From NCBI GenBank assembly GCA_034359265.1, contig CP136893.1, forward strand, positions 41,799,501 to 41,863,500: a stretch of 64,000 nucleotides of DNA, written 5' to 3'. The position numbers were made by a program, and so were the translations under genes. Every line of letters starts with the position of its first letter. The stretch's first letter is position 1. Origin of the DNA: Canna indica. Lineage: Eukaryota; Streptophyta; Magnoliopsida; Zingiberales; Cannaceae. Below, in pieces: positions 32,161-43,342 of this stretch. The notes beneath the pieces were generated by a model. The model was not told the origin of the DNA. It saw only the letters and a list, made by a program, of their open reading frames with translations, and did no database searches.

Positions 32161-33200
32161 TACTAAGTCTCATACTTCATTCTTAACAAATTGATTAAGT
32201 TCTTCTTGCATAGCTATTACCAAAAATTCACCTTCTATTACTTCCTTAATGTTTTTTGACTCTACTAGAGATATGAATGCTACATATTGATAAATATTCT
32301 TAAGTTTAGAGCGTATTACCACTCCCGCTGATGGTTCTCCAATGACTTGATCCATTGGATGATCTCTTATCAACCGGTACCCTTTGGGGAGAGGTGGTAG
32401 AGCTTCCTCTTCTTCTTCTTCATCTTGAGCTAGAGTTGATGATGAAGGTTCTTCATGGTGAGTTTCCTCATTATTTTCATCTTCAATTTCTTTGTCATGA
32501 AATGTTAATTCCTTAAGTTTCTCAACTACATTCACAATCTTAACATTTCTAAAAGAACCATTAGTTTCATCAAAAGTAACATGCATAGATTCTTCAACAA
32601 TCATAGTTCTACGATTATAAACTCTATAAACCTTAGAACTATTCGAGTAACTTAGGAAAATGTCTTCATTGGATAGAATCAAATTTTCCTAGATGCTCCT
32701 TAGCGTTTAAGTTAAAGCATTTACATCCAAATACACGAAAATATTTCACACTTGGGACTTTATTATTCCAAAGTTCAAAAGGTGTTTTCTTGATTTTATA
32801 TCTTAATAAAACACGATTAAGTAAATAATAAGAGGTATTTATGGCTTCGGCCCAAAAATATTTGGGTAAATTATTTTCACAAAACATGATCCTAACCATC
32901 TCTTGTAAGGTTTTATTTTTCCTCTCAATCACCTCATTTTGTTAAGGGATTCTAGGGGAAGAAAAGGTATGCTCAATACCCAATTCATCACAAAATTTGA
33001 AAAACTTTTTATTTTTAAATTCTCCTCCAATATCACTTTTAATTTTTAAAATTGAAATTCTTTTCTCATTTGTAACTTTCCTAGCAATTTTTTTGAAAAA
33101 AAATCAAAAGTTTCATTTTTCTTACCTAAAAAGAAAACCCATAACAAGGACCAAAACGATCTATGTGCACAAGTTCAAGTATTTTAGATATACTCACTTG
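32160..33200 (-). pseudogene. Copia integrase C-terminal part
   Basis: The frame at 32666-32932 reads IERKNKTLQEMVRIMFCENN and FELWNNKVPSVKYFRVFGCK, the copia integrase segment that follows the third catalytic acid (normally NGVVERKNRTLQ). The frame at 32170-32682 has the FLGYSxxSKAYRV counterpart (IFLSYSNSSKVYRVYNRRTM) and an acidic linker. The catalytic core upstream (33000-33430) is present only as unreadable debris. Confidence 0.78.
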
Positions 33201-33443
33201 ATTAATGCTATGAAATGAAAACTTAACTTATTTTTCATGTTGACATGCATCACAAAATTTATCTTTTTTAAATTTTATCTTAGGTATTCCTTTAACTAAG
33301 TCATTTTTAGATATTTCTTGGATGAGGCTCAAGCTAGCATGTCGTAGCCTTCTATACCACAATCAAGAATCATTTTTCATGACAACTAAGCATCTAACAT
33401 GAGGATTAGACAAAATATTTAAGACTAGTGTGTAAACATTTTC

Positions 33444-33960
33444 TTACTTATTTTTAATTAACACAATATCATTAGATAGTGCACTTCTAATGATGCATTT
33501 AGATGTTTCGAAAATGACTACATATCCATTATCACACAATTGAGATATGTTAATCAAGTTGTGCTCTAACCCATCAACTAGTAAAATATTTTTAATGCAT
33601 GGGTAGGAAAGTATACTTATATCACCAATTAATGCCAACAATCTTACTTTTAGCATTGCCTCCAAATGTCACATGTCTACCATCCTTGCTTGATATGATT
33701 GCGAAGAAATTAATATCATCCGTCATGTGTTTTGAGCAATCGCTATCCAATATTCATATGCTTCTACTTGCTTGAGGATGTTTCTCCATCTACAAAAGGA
33801 GAAGAGATAATTTTAGATACCCAAATCTTCTTGGGTACTTAAGTGTTAGTCATCTTAGGAACCCTATTAAGATTCCTCCTTAGTGCATAATTTCTAACCA
33901 TATGATCAAATATATCACATGAAAAGTAATTTTCATTAAACTTTTTTGGGCTTTCTAATA
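33444..33960 (-). pseudogene. Copia protease and pre-integrase region
   Basis: The frame at 33444-33665 reads ILSYPCIKNILLVDGLEHNL and ISQLCDNGYVV, the pre-integrase segment after the protease. Just upstream, in shifting frames, ILDSDCSKHMTDDINFFAII is the copia protease active site (normally LDSGCSxHMTG), with Gly replaced by Asp. Upstream sequence to about 33960 is consistent with the gag C-terminus. Confidence 0.75.
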
Positions 33961-34590
33961 GGAAATTGGATCGGAGAGTGCATCCTCTGTCTATGCCAAT
34001 AACATCATAAACTAACTCACGTCCCTATCCACTAAATACCAAAATCACATTAATGACTACATTAATGACAAACATTAGGATAATAGCCGAAGATGACATG
34101 AACGACATCTCTTGAACCACGCGCATCAATCTACAATGCTAGAAACTTACTCATAATACTATCACTACAATGTGATTTACTTGATGCATAAAAAATTATA
34201 TACACTGTATAACATCATAAACTAACTCACGTCCCTATCCACTAAATACCAAAATCACATTAATGACTACGTGAATAACTCTACAACACATAATATCAAT
34301 TAAGAGAAAAGTTTAATAGCATTATGGGCTTCCCCACTCCCGAGCAACTAAGAATGGTTCATCTTGCTCACTCAAGCAAGGAGAATGCCTATCAGAGATA
34401 GCGCACAAATACTATGCAATTTTCCCACATTGTACCACATCCTTGTAGTACAAGTATCCTTACCCAAGAACTTCACGAGGTTTAATGGGCCGCAAAGTGT
34501 CTTTACCCAAAAGCTTAAGGCTACGGGCCGCAGTTAGATTAGTATTCAATACATTAACATACTAATGTTGTAGTACACTAAAATTACATA
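33961..34590. repeat. Unassigned stretch with a 60-bp direct repeat
   Basis: No gene recognised. A 60-base sequence starting AACATCATAAACTAACTCAC is repeated perfectly at 34001-34060 and 34211-34270. The rest is rich in short AT and CCC/GGG motifs, possibly a fragment of an LTR, which I could not prove. Confidence 0.8.
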
Positions 34591-36060
34591 GGGAAAAGGG
34601 TCAATTTTGTCTCCGAAGTATTGAAAAATGTGCAGTTTTGCCCTTTAAATATATTTTGGATCAAAATTATTCTTACCCTTACAAAATTGAATCAATTTTA
34701 CCTTTCTTTCTAATAGAAGTTCATGTCAGCAAATGGTGGCTGACGTGGCAAGTGAAACTCATACACATCATATGCTACGATGGAAAACACGTGGCAGTTA
34801 TGTACGGACAATGATAATATTGGCCCAAAAAATACTTCAGGGGCAAATTTGCACATTTTTCAATACTTCAGGGGTAAATTTACATCTTTTTCAATATCTT
34901 AGGAGTAAATTTGCACCATTTTCAATATCTTAGATGTAAATTTGCATATTTTTTATACTTCAAGAGTAAATTTGATCCATTTTCGTTAAAAAAATTATAT
35001 TTAAGATAATTTAAACTTTAATTAATATTTTTTTGTTAATTAATATGGTGTTGGACATGTAATATATGTTTTCCCAAATTAGTTTATATTTTGTTCGCCA
35101 CTAATAGCTTGTCAGTAGGGGTGAGCAAAACCCGATCCGACCCGACAAACCCGAAAAAATTGACCCAAAAATTTAATTTGGGTTGGGTTATTCGGGTATA
35201 ATGGGTCGGGTCGGGTTCGGGTGAAAACCCTGTTTAACCCGACCCGCCCGATTTAAGTTAAACCAGTTACATACTTACATATACCCGACTACCTGAACTA
35301 GCCTCACTCCCCACTCGACGCTACGCCCGAGCCCGCCCCCCTCTTCTCTGCCCTCCCGACTCCCAATCGCCGCCCACCCCGCATCCTCGTCGGCCCACCG
35401 AGTCGCCAACGTCAGTCCTCCCTCGCCTTCGCGTCCGACGACATCTACCCGACTACCCGAGCCTGACTACCCGCCCGACGCTATGCCCGAGCCCGCCCCC
35501 CTCTTCTATGCCCTAATCGGCTAACCCTACTCCCGACTCCCGATCCCCGCCCACCTCGCATCCCCGTCGGTCCACCGAGTTAAATACCAATACTTTACAT
35601 ACAAAAAAATATTAATTAAAGTTTAAATAATCTTAAATATAATTTCTTAAATGTAAATGGGTTAAATTTACCCTTGAAGTATTAAAAAGGTATAAATTTA
35701 CCCCTAAGGTATTGAAAATGGTGCAAATTTACCCCTAAGGTATTGAAAATGGTGCAAATTTACCCCTAAGGTATTGAAAAAAATGCAAATTTACCCCTGA
35801 AGTTTTGAAAAATGTACAAATTTACCCCTGCAATATTTTTTTGGGCCAATATTGCCCTTGAACGTAGATAATATAGCATATGATGTGTATGAGTTTCACT
35901 TTCCACATCAGCCACCGTTTGCTGACATGGACTTCTGTTAGAAAGAAGTGTAAAATTGATCCAATTTTGTAACCGTAAGGGCAATTTTGATCCAAAATAT
36001 ATTTAAGGAGTAAAATTGCACCATTTTCAATACTTCAAGGGCAAAATTGACCTTTTCCCC
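34591..36060. mobile_element. Mutator-like element with about 450-bp TIRs
   Basis: The left end GGGAAAAGGGTCAATTTTG and right end CAAAATTGACCTTTTCCCC are inverted repeats continuing inward for about 450 bases. For example, TGGTGGCTGACGTGGCAAGTGAAACTC at about 34734 recurs inverted at about 35890-35925. Flanks AATTACATA (34582-34590) and TATTACATA (36061-36069) form a 9-bp target duplication with one mismatch, typical of Mutator-like elements. The arms contain repeated AATACTTCAGGGGTAAATTT units. The middle (35100-35590) carries unrelated GC-rich DNA and no transposase. Confidence 0.8.
35113..35582. repeat. GC-rich cargo with a tandem duplication
   Basis: It begins with TAGGGGTGAGCAAAACCCGA, a terminus-like string that recurs (inverted, as GGTCCATGCTCACCCTAG) near 37625. 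It includes GGGTCGGGTCGGGTTCGGGT-type low-complexity sequence. The segments at about 35320-35405 and 35478-35577 are diverged copies, both with GAGCCCGCCCCCCTCTTCT and ending in CCACCGAGT. No reading frame looks coding. Confidence 0.6.
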
Positions 36061-36137
36061 TATTACATAACATGGAAGCACATACATACTGTAATAGCAA
36101 TACTATTGAAATCATATTATAACATGCTGATAGGAGA

Positions 36138-36385
36138 CACTACAACAAATCACTGAAATTTCGACGCCACTCACAACAAAAAATAATTCAAGAATACGCA
36201 TAAAAAATCCAACGTCTATTTAAAATCGGCCCTTGAAACTCGCAAGTGTCGAATTTTTGACAAACCAGCGTCTAACAGGCGCCAGTTTGTACGATACATG
36301 CATCAGCACAAGCTGACGCCTATATCAACCAACGCCAGCTTGTGCTGGCGCCGAAAAAAACTAGCGCCCAAGTTGGTGCCAGGAA
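36138..36385 (+). mobile_element. CACTA-like left terminus with subterminal repeats
   Basis: The start CACTACAACAAATCACTGAA is followed by many copies of short motifs ACGCC/GGCGT and GCTTGTGCTGGCGCC, the subterminal architecture of CACTA elements. The partner end is uncertain. 40206 has a related TIR (CACTACTAGAAAATCAGTAA), but its subterminal motif is GCGACGG. A weak GTTGTAGTG occurs at 37650-37658. Flanking triplets are AGA on the left, AAA at 40206 and AGT at 37658. Confidence 0.65.
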
Positions 36386-37324
36386 ATTTTCATAACATTT
36401 TTTATCTGTTTTATAATTCTAAAAATGATATAAAACGAAAACAAAAAAAATAGTCCCACGTTGGAAAAAAAAATGTTTTAGTTATTATAAATACAATTTA
36501 ATTTATCCCACATCATTTTAAAATAGTTTTCTATTAAATATTATAAATATATTAGTAAACTAAACAAATATTATCAACTAATAAAGTACAAATAATAATC
36601 TTAAACATTATATTAATATAATAAAATATAAATATTTATTTATATATATAATAAAATATATGTTATACATTTTATAAATTAATAATATAAATAATATATA
36701 TATAATTGCAACCGCTTGCAAGTAGCAAATTAAGAACCAAAACGAGAATCACACGCAAATACAAAAATTTGCTTACGTAGTTCCGTGACAAAGCATGTTA
36801 CCTAATATGCGGGGCACTAATAAAAACTTATTATATGTATTACAATATTAGCTTCAAGATTTTACACTCCGAAATCAAACTATTAGTATTACAATGGATT
36901 GAAAATAATAAAAACTTATTTACTATTACAAGTACATACCAACTTGTCTCTCTATGACATCTCAGCCACAGAGTTCTATCCTCCACACAATCCTTGTTAG
37001 GGGAGAGAAAAAAAAATACCAATTTTTTGGATAACCATAAAATTGATCCGAAACCAAATTAATTTTTTCGATTTCGATTTATATTTTTGGTAAAATCAGC
37101 TTTCGGTTTCGATTTCGGTCCGAGATGTAAAAAGTCCATCGGTTTCGGTTAATCGACAGGTTAGATATAATTTATTAATTTTTAATTATATATATATTAA
37201 ATAATAATGTATAAATTATAAAAAATATAAAAAATTACATAGAGCTATAAAAACTTACAGAAATATATATAAAAAATTATAAAAATTATAAAAAAAATAA
37301 AAATTATATAAAAATTATAAAAAT

Positions 37325-37370
<46 letters not shown>

Positions 37371-38288
37371 GTTTTTCCAGCACATTATCTTGGTTCAAGT
37401 GGTTTGACTTTTTTTTTTCCTTTTTCTCAATGGAAATTTGGTATTTGTTTGGATTTTTCCCGATATGAGATTTGTATAATATTATTATATATCTTTGTAG
37501 GTTAAAAAATTTTATTGGTTAACCGAAAATTATCGATTAACCAAACCGAAAAAACGAAAATCGAAAAAATGGTTAACCGAAGTTAATGGACCAGTTAATT
37601 AATTTTCTAATGGATCGATTAACCGGTCCATGCTCACCCTAGTCCTTGTGTTGTAGTGAGTTAACAATCCACAACCATCCTAGCTTGAAAATAAAAAAAG
37701 TAGATTATTATCGTCTTTGCAGTGAGCAGTCTCAACTCTTCTCTGACATCACCAACTTCAGACTTCTCAATAATCTAACTCCTTTGAGGCATTGATCTTA
37801 AAAAAATAATATCTATAAATGCTGCCTCACAAAATGAAGTTCACCACAGCAAAGCCATCAAGGAATGTGCTACGTGATTCACTTTTTTTAGTCAAAATCA
37901 ATTTTAATATTTTTTACTCAAATTGAGTTTATAAAGAGCAAGGTTTTGCTTTCCTAGTTCAGATTGTCAAGTTCATTCTTAGTTCTTTTTTTATTTGGGT
38001 TCTTTCAGTCTGTTGCACTTAACTCATGCCAGGTTGAACTCAATTTACACAGCTCGGAGGCAAGCAAGCCTGACATTTTTTCTTTTATATCAACTAGCAT
38101 ACAACATCCCTCCCCAACTTATCTCCTTAACCTAGCTTAACAATATAACCCAACCAATTTTGCGGCAAATTACTAGCAACTTTACCAACTAGCATAGATC
38201 ATCCCTCTCTAACTTATCACCTTTACCTTGATAATGTAAGCCAATCAACTTGGAAAAAATTAGTAGCTTGATAACTGATCACTTTTAC
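36386..38288. other. AT-rich stretch with hAT-like remnant and (AT)n
   Basis: No gene. It contains an (AT)n microsatellite at about 37329-37364. A segment at about 37020-37640 is rich in CGGTTTCGGTT/GGTTAACCGA motifs and ends CATGCTCACCCTAG, resembling the low-complexity non-autonomous elements that begin CAGGGGTGAGCA in plants. Between 37660 and 38280 there are paired blocks (CTAGCATACAACATCCCTCC and CTAGCATAGATCATCCCTCT) that look like intron sequence of the captured gene fragment beside it. Confidence 0.5.
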
Positions 38289-38414
38289 CTTCGACAATTA
38301 TGTATGCGTTCCACTTGGATCCGGGCACCCTCAGCAGCAGGTAATGCAGCAAAATGGTGAACCATAGTAAGACAGTCATCCAGGTCTCTAAGTGCATCAA
38401 TTAAAGTGGGGTAC
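38289..38414 (-). pseudogene. Captured exon of a Pescadillo homologue (PES)
   Basis: A 126-base exon on the minus strand lies between an acceptor (ATTTAG, then the exon from 38414) and a donor (GTAAAA from 38288). It encodes [33 protein letters not shown] and VERIHNCR. This is the conserved segment of the Pescadillo N-terminal domain, a nucleolar factor of the PeBoW complex needed for 60S ribosome assembly (the common plant form reads [16 protein letters not shown]…RIHNCRRL). It has no stop and intact borders, but no neighbouring PES exon is recognisable. I read it as a genomic fragment carried by the CACTA-like element ending at 40206, rather than part of a working gene. Confidence 0.75.
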
Positions 38415-39107
38415 CTAAATCACCAAGAGCAGCATCAATAAACATCAACTATTTATTTTCAAAAAATTATATTCTTAAATTTGAGAGCTAAATAATCTTT
38501 CCAAGATAAGTTTGTCAAGCTTATATGTAGGTTCACTATATTGGCCTACTGCTTAGCCAAGTAATATAGAAGAACATCATCCTTAATTTGTGGAACAAAA
38601 ATAGAGCTTCAATCTCAACTTTTTTGTGTAGAAAACTTGTAAATGTAGTTAATAGATCATGAGCTCTTATTCTGTCAAGAATATTCAATGTCAAGGAGCT
38701 GAAAGAGGAAGTGACTACTCTTGAAGAGAACTTGCAAATCATCACGTTTTCTTGAACGTGGTATCTTGAACTCTTCATCTTCAAACGATAAAGGATGTTT
38801 CTATTCAACTTGAGTTATACTGAATATTGAATGTGACTGAGATGCATTTTTATCCTTTGTTGGTGGTCATCAATTCAGAGGTTTTTTGTCATCAATTCAT
38901 AGGAAAAACCTCAAGGAATGTATCTCCATCCTTATCCATAAAGCATCACCGTTAAAAGGGATAGACTCGTGTCCCAACATTATCGGAGAAAAGGAAGAGT
39001 TAATACTCGGAAGCAACTCATATGGTTCCAAAAGGATCTTGGATATCCCAGTTATCATCAACTATACCACCTTCATTTATATTCCAAAGAGGAATTAGTT
39101 TTTTTGG
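38415..39107. other. Unassigned stretch within the gene-capturing region
   Basis: No gene recognised. A minus-strand frame (38536-38808) and an overlapping plus-strand Glu/Leu-rich stretch near 38690-38745 (VKELKEEVTTLEENLQII) might mark another captured exon. Neither has convincing borders. Confidence 0.35.
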
Positions 39108-39194
39108 CTAAGTTATATATTTTACCCATAGTAAAGTTGTATATTTGTCAAAGGTAAAAAGAGTTAATGATGAAAATCCATGGATAAGTAGGAA

Positions 39195-39800
39195 TTGGAA
39201 GAATGAAGAGAAAGGAAGAGGCGGCGCACCTTGTTTGCAGTCTTCTATGTTTAGGGCGAAACGGTGGACGAGGAGGGAGGAGAGGGAGGGGGCTGGGGTG
39301 AACATACCGCGGCTGACGATGACGAGGTCGATGGACGAGCGTCGACGGCGAGGGTCATGCCCTCCTCCGCCTCCTGGAAGCCTGAGCACAGAGAGGGCTC
39401 GTAGTGAGTTTGGAAGGAGGAGGCAGGGATGTAGGTCTCATCGTTGAGGCCGAACTTCAAGAGGATGCCGCGCATGAAGTCCTCGCTCTTTTGGGTGTAG
39501 CGGTGGCTGCGACGGGCGATCTACTGGCTGACCTCGCAGCTGCACTTGCGGTTGGTGTTAAGGAGGAAGCAGGAATAGTAGAGGAGGAGGACGGGGCAAG
39601 GGCGGGTGGAGAGGTGGGTGAGGAGAGCGAGCAAGGTGCATCGAAGAACGGAGAAGACGACGAGTCTCAGGTTAGGGTAAAGGACAAGATCGGAGGTGGA
39701 GAAGAGGATGGCATGGAGGGCGAGCGTGAAGGCCAAGAGAAGGAAGAAGGAAGCCTGCAAAAGTTGGATTGGCTGAGGCCGTAATGGTGGATCCGGCGGA
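39195..39800 (-). pseudogene. Captured fragment of a 3-ketoacyl-CoA synthase gene (KCS)
   Basis: Read on the minus strand, one frame gives a hydrophobic segment (FSTSDLVLYPNLRLVVFSVL), then CPVLLLYYSCFLLNTNRKCS, a TAG at 39521-39523, and in the same frame RRSHRYTQKSEDFMRGILLK, FGLNDETYIP and QEAEEGMTLAVDA. A frameshift with a short deletion near 39330 then leads to IDLVIVSRGMFTPAPSLSSL and LVHRFALNI. These are consecutive landmarks of plant KCS/FAE1 enzymes (membrane anchor, P-x-YLL-x-Y-S-C-F, K-S-x-DF-M-R-x-I…GLGDETY, EAEEGMF, DLVIV…PSLSSLLVHR), which start very-long-chain fatty acid elongation at the ER. The catalytic Cys, His and Asn come later and are missing. It is a broken 5' third of the gene. 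Confidence 0.75.
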
Positions 39801-39959
39801 GCAGTTGATTGCCGCCATGAAGCAGCTCCTCCAGCGGAGCCTCGAGTCTTCGCGGAGAAGAAAAATGATTTCGTTGAAGGAGGATAAGTTTTCTTCGTGA
39901 AGGGGGGAAAATAAGGTTTCACAATCGGGGCGACGGGAGAAGAAAAATGATTTGCGGTG

Positions 39960-40206
39960 AAATAAGCTTTTGTGACGGCCAATAGCTGTCGCAAAAAGCG
40001 GTAGCAAAACCGTCGCCGAACCGTAGCAAAGTGCATATTCTGCGACCGCCACTAGGTCGGTTGCAATACCATCGCAACTAGTGGTGGTCGCAATAACGTC
40101 GCATTTTTGCGACGGCAATTCAAGATGGTCGCAAGACCCTCGCAATTGCTACCGCAAATTTGCGGTAGTAAATTAGCCGTCGTAAATTACTGATTTTCTA
40201 GTAGTG
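39960..40206 (-). mobile_element. CACTA-like right terminus with subterminal repeats
   Basis: It ends TTTTCTAGTAGTG at 40206. For 240 bases inside there are alternating GCGACGGC and GCCGTCGC-type motifs (for example GCGACCGCC, ACCGTCGCCGAACC, TTGCGACGGCAATTC). The same kind of end with the same motif is found at 54304. It bounds the region carrying the PES and KCS fragments. Confidence 0.75.
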
Positions 40207-40882
40207 AAATAACCATGATCCTTGGGCAAAATCAAAATGTAAGGGCACAAAAAAAGAAAAAAGAAATGTAAGATTGTTTGAGGACTAGTGTTACTTAAAT
40301 ACAGAGGTCATTAGAGGAATACCAATACGCGATAGGTACTTTTTAATTAGTAGGAAGATACATAAAGCCGCCTCTGAATTAACTAGTCTGAGTTGTATGT
40401 AGCTGGTCATCGATCGATCAATATTCGTGGCCCCACTAATTAGTCTTCATAATGACCTAGCTACTTAGTCTTCGTTTGGGGTATGCCACGTCATCGCTGA
40501 TAAATGCACCAATTAAGTCACACCAACCAATGCTCTCTTGCATATATCACATACGTACATCGCCATTAATTGCAGCATACGTAGTGTTGGTTAATATGCG
40601 AAGAGAGAGTGCTTGGTGATGGATCGCATGCAGGCAACTTTTTTTCTCTGTCCATCTTACTTCGCTTCAATTCGTAAAGTCTGTCTGTCTGTCTGTCAAT
40701 CATCGCGGAAGCGATCGAACAGATTCTCATTCAATCACCGATTCACCGTTAAAAACGATGAAAGAGCAGCTCTCTCTTGCTGTCTCAGCTTCAACTTCAG
40801 GACCACCCTAGATGATGAGTATACATGTAACGTGAATGAGAAGCATATATGTCAATGACTGTGCCAGCTGCCAACTTGAAAT
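40207..40882. other. Probable host intergenic sequence
   Basis: No transposon signature and no convincing gene. A single frame at 40613-40858 has no recognisable domain. Lies between the CACTA-like terminus and the gag-only retroelement. A CTGTCTGTCTGT microsatellite is at about 40681-40696. Confidence 0.5.
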
Positions 40883-43267
40883 TATTGAAGATAATGCAAC
40901 ACCTAGTTTTAGGATTCATTCTTTAGATTAGTTTGATTTATCACATAGTATGTATTCATCCTTTAGATAAGTTTGATTTATCACGTAGTTCAACAACTGA
41001 TATCAGAGTCGGTGAGAGAGAGTGCCGGGAGGAGAAGAGATTGTCGTACCAAAGCCGAAGGCAAGAGATGAGAGGGAGAGATTGCGGAGAGAGTTCTCTG
41101 TTTTGAACAGAGATAAAAGAGGCGTGGCTGGGAAATTGAAGACCAAGCCATCTCAAGTAGGAAGGGCGTGTGGCAGATCACGTCAGCCTCTTTCAGCAAC
41201 GTAACGAAGAAGCTGCATCTGAAGAAATCTTCTCAGATCAAGAAGAAACGACGCCTTCTTGAGAAAAGAGATCTGAATCTCATCTCCTGAAGCTCCCTGT
41301 TTAGATCCAAATATTGATCGCCTTCGTCATTAAGATTGCCAGCGGGATCCAAGCCGACCTACGTAAGCAACTTCATCGTCAAGAGGATCATCACCAGCCC
41401 GTGAGCAGTAGACGAAGCTATTGCTGCTGCCAAGAAGAAAGAGCCGCACCATTTTTTGGTTGCCACCGGCCATTGCGTGAAGAGAGGTGAACTTTCTCAT
41501 CTCGGCGGGCCCCACTTCAAAAAGAATTAAAGCAAACTTGTTTGCCATTCTTTTCCATGCGCGTGTTCTCCCAAGGAGGAGAAAAGAAGATTAAAATTGG
41601 TGGCCCCACTTCAAAAGTATTGAAGGAAGTAACCCCACACACACCAGCGGGCTCCACCTCTTATTTTTGACTTGGTCAAAAAAGAAAGAGAAGAGAATCA
41701 TGTATAGGCTTATTTTCTTGTTTTACTTCCCTATTTGTTCTCTTATATGTAACTGAAAAAAATAAAAAAATAAAAAAAGAAAGAAAGAGAGAGAAAGGAA
41801 AAAAAGAAAAAGAAAAAAGAGTGTGTGTGTGTCACCTTCGCTCCACCAATCTAATTTCCGCTCATTCCGGTGACAAGTCTAGTTGATCGCCACATAGGGG
41901 AGACTACGATCGTGGAAGAAGCACCGACCGACCCCCGCTTCTTCAGCAATAGTAGATCTTCGAAGTGGATTTTCAGAAGCAGTCATTACCTAGAGGAAGA
42001 TAGAGGGAGATAAAGAGACAGATCAGATATCAAGTTGGAGGAAATTTTTGGTGATAAAATGAGCGAACATCATTTCATTAGCGGAATGAAGAAGCTCAAC
42101 AATCACAATTATAATACTTGGTCGACTTGTATTATGTCATATTTGCAGGGCCAAAATTTGTGAAAAGTTATTAACAGGAGTGAAGTTACGTACGCAGCCA
42201 GAAGAAGATACAAATAGTGCACTGCAAAAGTGGAGAATCAAAGCTGGTAAGGTAATATTTGTCTTGAAGACAACAGTAGAAGAAGAAGTGCTAGAGCACA
42301 TCCAAGATGCCAAAGCCCCCCAAGAAGTTTGGGATACACTCACCAAGCTGTTTTCAAAAAGGAATGACACAAGTCTCCAGCTTTTAGAAAGCGAATTATT
42401 GCCGGTAGTGCAACACGACATGACGATCGCTCAATACTTTCACAAAGTGAAGACGCTCTGCCGGGAGATTGCAGAGTTATATCCAAAAGCTCTGATTGAG
42501 GAATCCAGGATGAAGAGGATAATCATCCATGGTTTGAGGCCTGAGTTCAGAGGCTTTGTGGCTGCAGTTCAGGATGGTAGAACCAACCATCACTTGTTGA
42601 GTTTGAGAATTTGCTTGCATGTTAGGAAGCGTTGGCCAAGTAAATGGGAGAAATTTTGCAGAAAGGTGAAGAGGAAGCGCTCTATGCCAAGAAAAGCATA
42701 AGGAATTCCAAGCATCATGCTGAAGGAGGATCTAAGAAGAATGCAGGTAAAGCGAAAAGTCATGAAGGAGAAGGGAGAGCTTATGCAGGGGGAGCATCGA
42801 AGAAGCATAACAAGAAATTTGAATGGAAGTGCTAAAATTGCGGCAAGATTGGTCATATGGCAAGAGAATGCCGATCGAAGAAAAAGCTCGAGGAAGGTAA
42901 TGTTGTTACTTTCAAAGATGAGGAAGAGTGAGACACTGAGGAGTTATCTCTCACAACTATAGTATCCGATCAGGTAGAGGATGATTGGATCGAAAGCTCA
43001 GCTTGGTAAAGGAAGCTGGTGTTGAGGGGGAGTGTTGAAGATAATCCAACACCTAGCTTCAGTATTTATCTGGTAGATTAGTTTAATTTATCATATAGTT
43101 AGCATTTATCCTTTTATTAGTGGGTATTTACCATGTTAGCTTAGTGGGTAATTATCAATTAATTGCCGAGTTTTTAGGAGTTATCGTTGTGTCCTGTAAG
43201 CCTATAAAAGACAACTTATTTTATGAATGAAAGCATCTCTCTCGTGTTTATCCTGCCGTGTTCAACA
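40883..43267 (+). mobile_element. Non-autonomous gag-only copia retroelement (TR-GAG type)
   Basis: The 5' LTR (40883-40995, 113 bases, starting with a mutated TATTGAAG and ending TTCAACA) and the 3' LTR (43033-43267, TGTTGAAG…GTTCAACA) enclose a degenerate primer-binding site TGATATCAGAGTC (40998-41010), a gag gene (42059-42930) and a polypurine tract TTGAGGGGGAG (43022-43032). Flanks GAAAT (40878-40882) and GAATA (43268-43272) are similar but not identical. Protease, integrase, RT and RNase H are all missing. The gag runs into the polypurine tract soon after the zinc knuckle. This matches the described class of terminal-repeat elements that keep gag only. Confidence 0.82.
42059..42990 (+). 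pseudogene. Gag of the gag-only copia element
   Basis: The ATG at 42059 starts MSEHHFISGMKKLNNHNYNT, followed by a stop/frame change at about 42161. The long frame at 42180-42701 then carries the UBN2-type gag core (WRIKAGKVIFVLKTTVEEEV, EVWDTLTKLFSKRNDTSLQL, IAQYFHKVKTLCREI, MKRIIIHGLRPEFRGF). A second frameshift near 42590-42640 precedes the zinc knuckle, whose parts CxNCGKIGHMARECRSKKK are read at about 42832-42885. The acidic tail (DEEE…) ends at about 42985, where a protease would normally begin (WIVDSG); here it reads WIESSAW and stops. Confidence 0.85.
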
Positions 43268-43342
43268 GAATACAACTAATTAATCAATCATTTAGCAACA
43301 CATGTAGCTCATGCAAGTTTGTACGTGGTTGTCATCTATTGC

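Larger units (their letters stand above)
30337..33960 (-). mobile_element. SIRE-like copia body, 5' truncated
   Basis: The minus strand holds protease, pre-integrase, integrase C-terminal half, RT and RNase H in copia order, then polypurine tract and LTR. The gag gene, primer-binding site and second LTR are absent; similarity stops near 33960. Many stops and frameshifts. The truncation may be a deletion or a later insertion to its right. Confidence 0.85.

Noticed and set aside
37650..37658. GTTGTAGTG as the right end of the CACTA starting at 36138
   Set aside because: The subterminal repeats expected inside the end are missing, and the flanking triplets match only in two of three bases.
39404..39784. 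Plus-strand frame, Glu/Gly/Ala-rich
   Set aside because: It is the complement of the KCS fragment, so its composition is a shadow of that gene.
40613..40858. 81-codon frame starting MVMDRMQATFF
   Set aside because: No domain, no splice context, and low-complexity CTGTCTGT in the middle.
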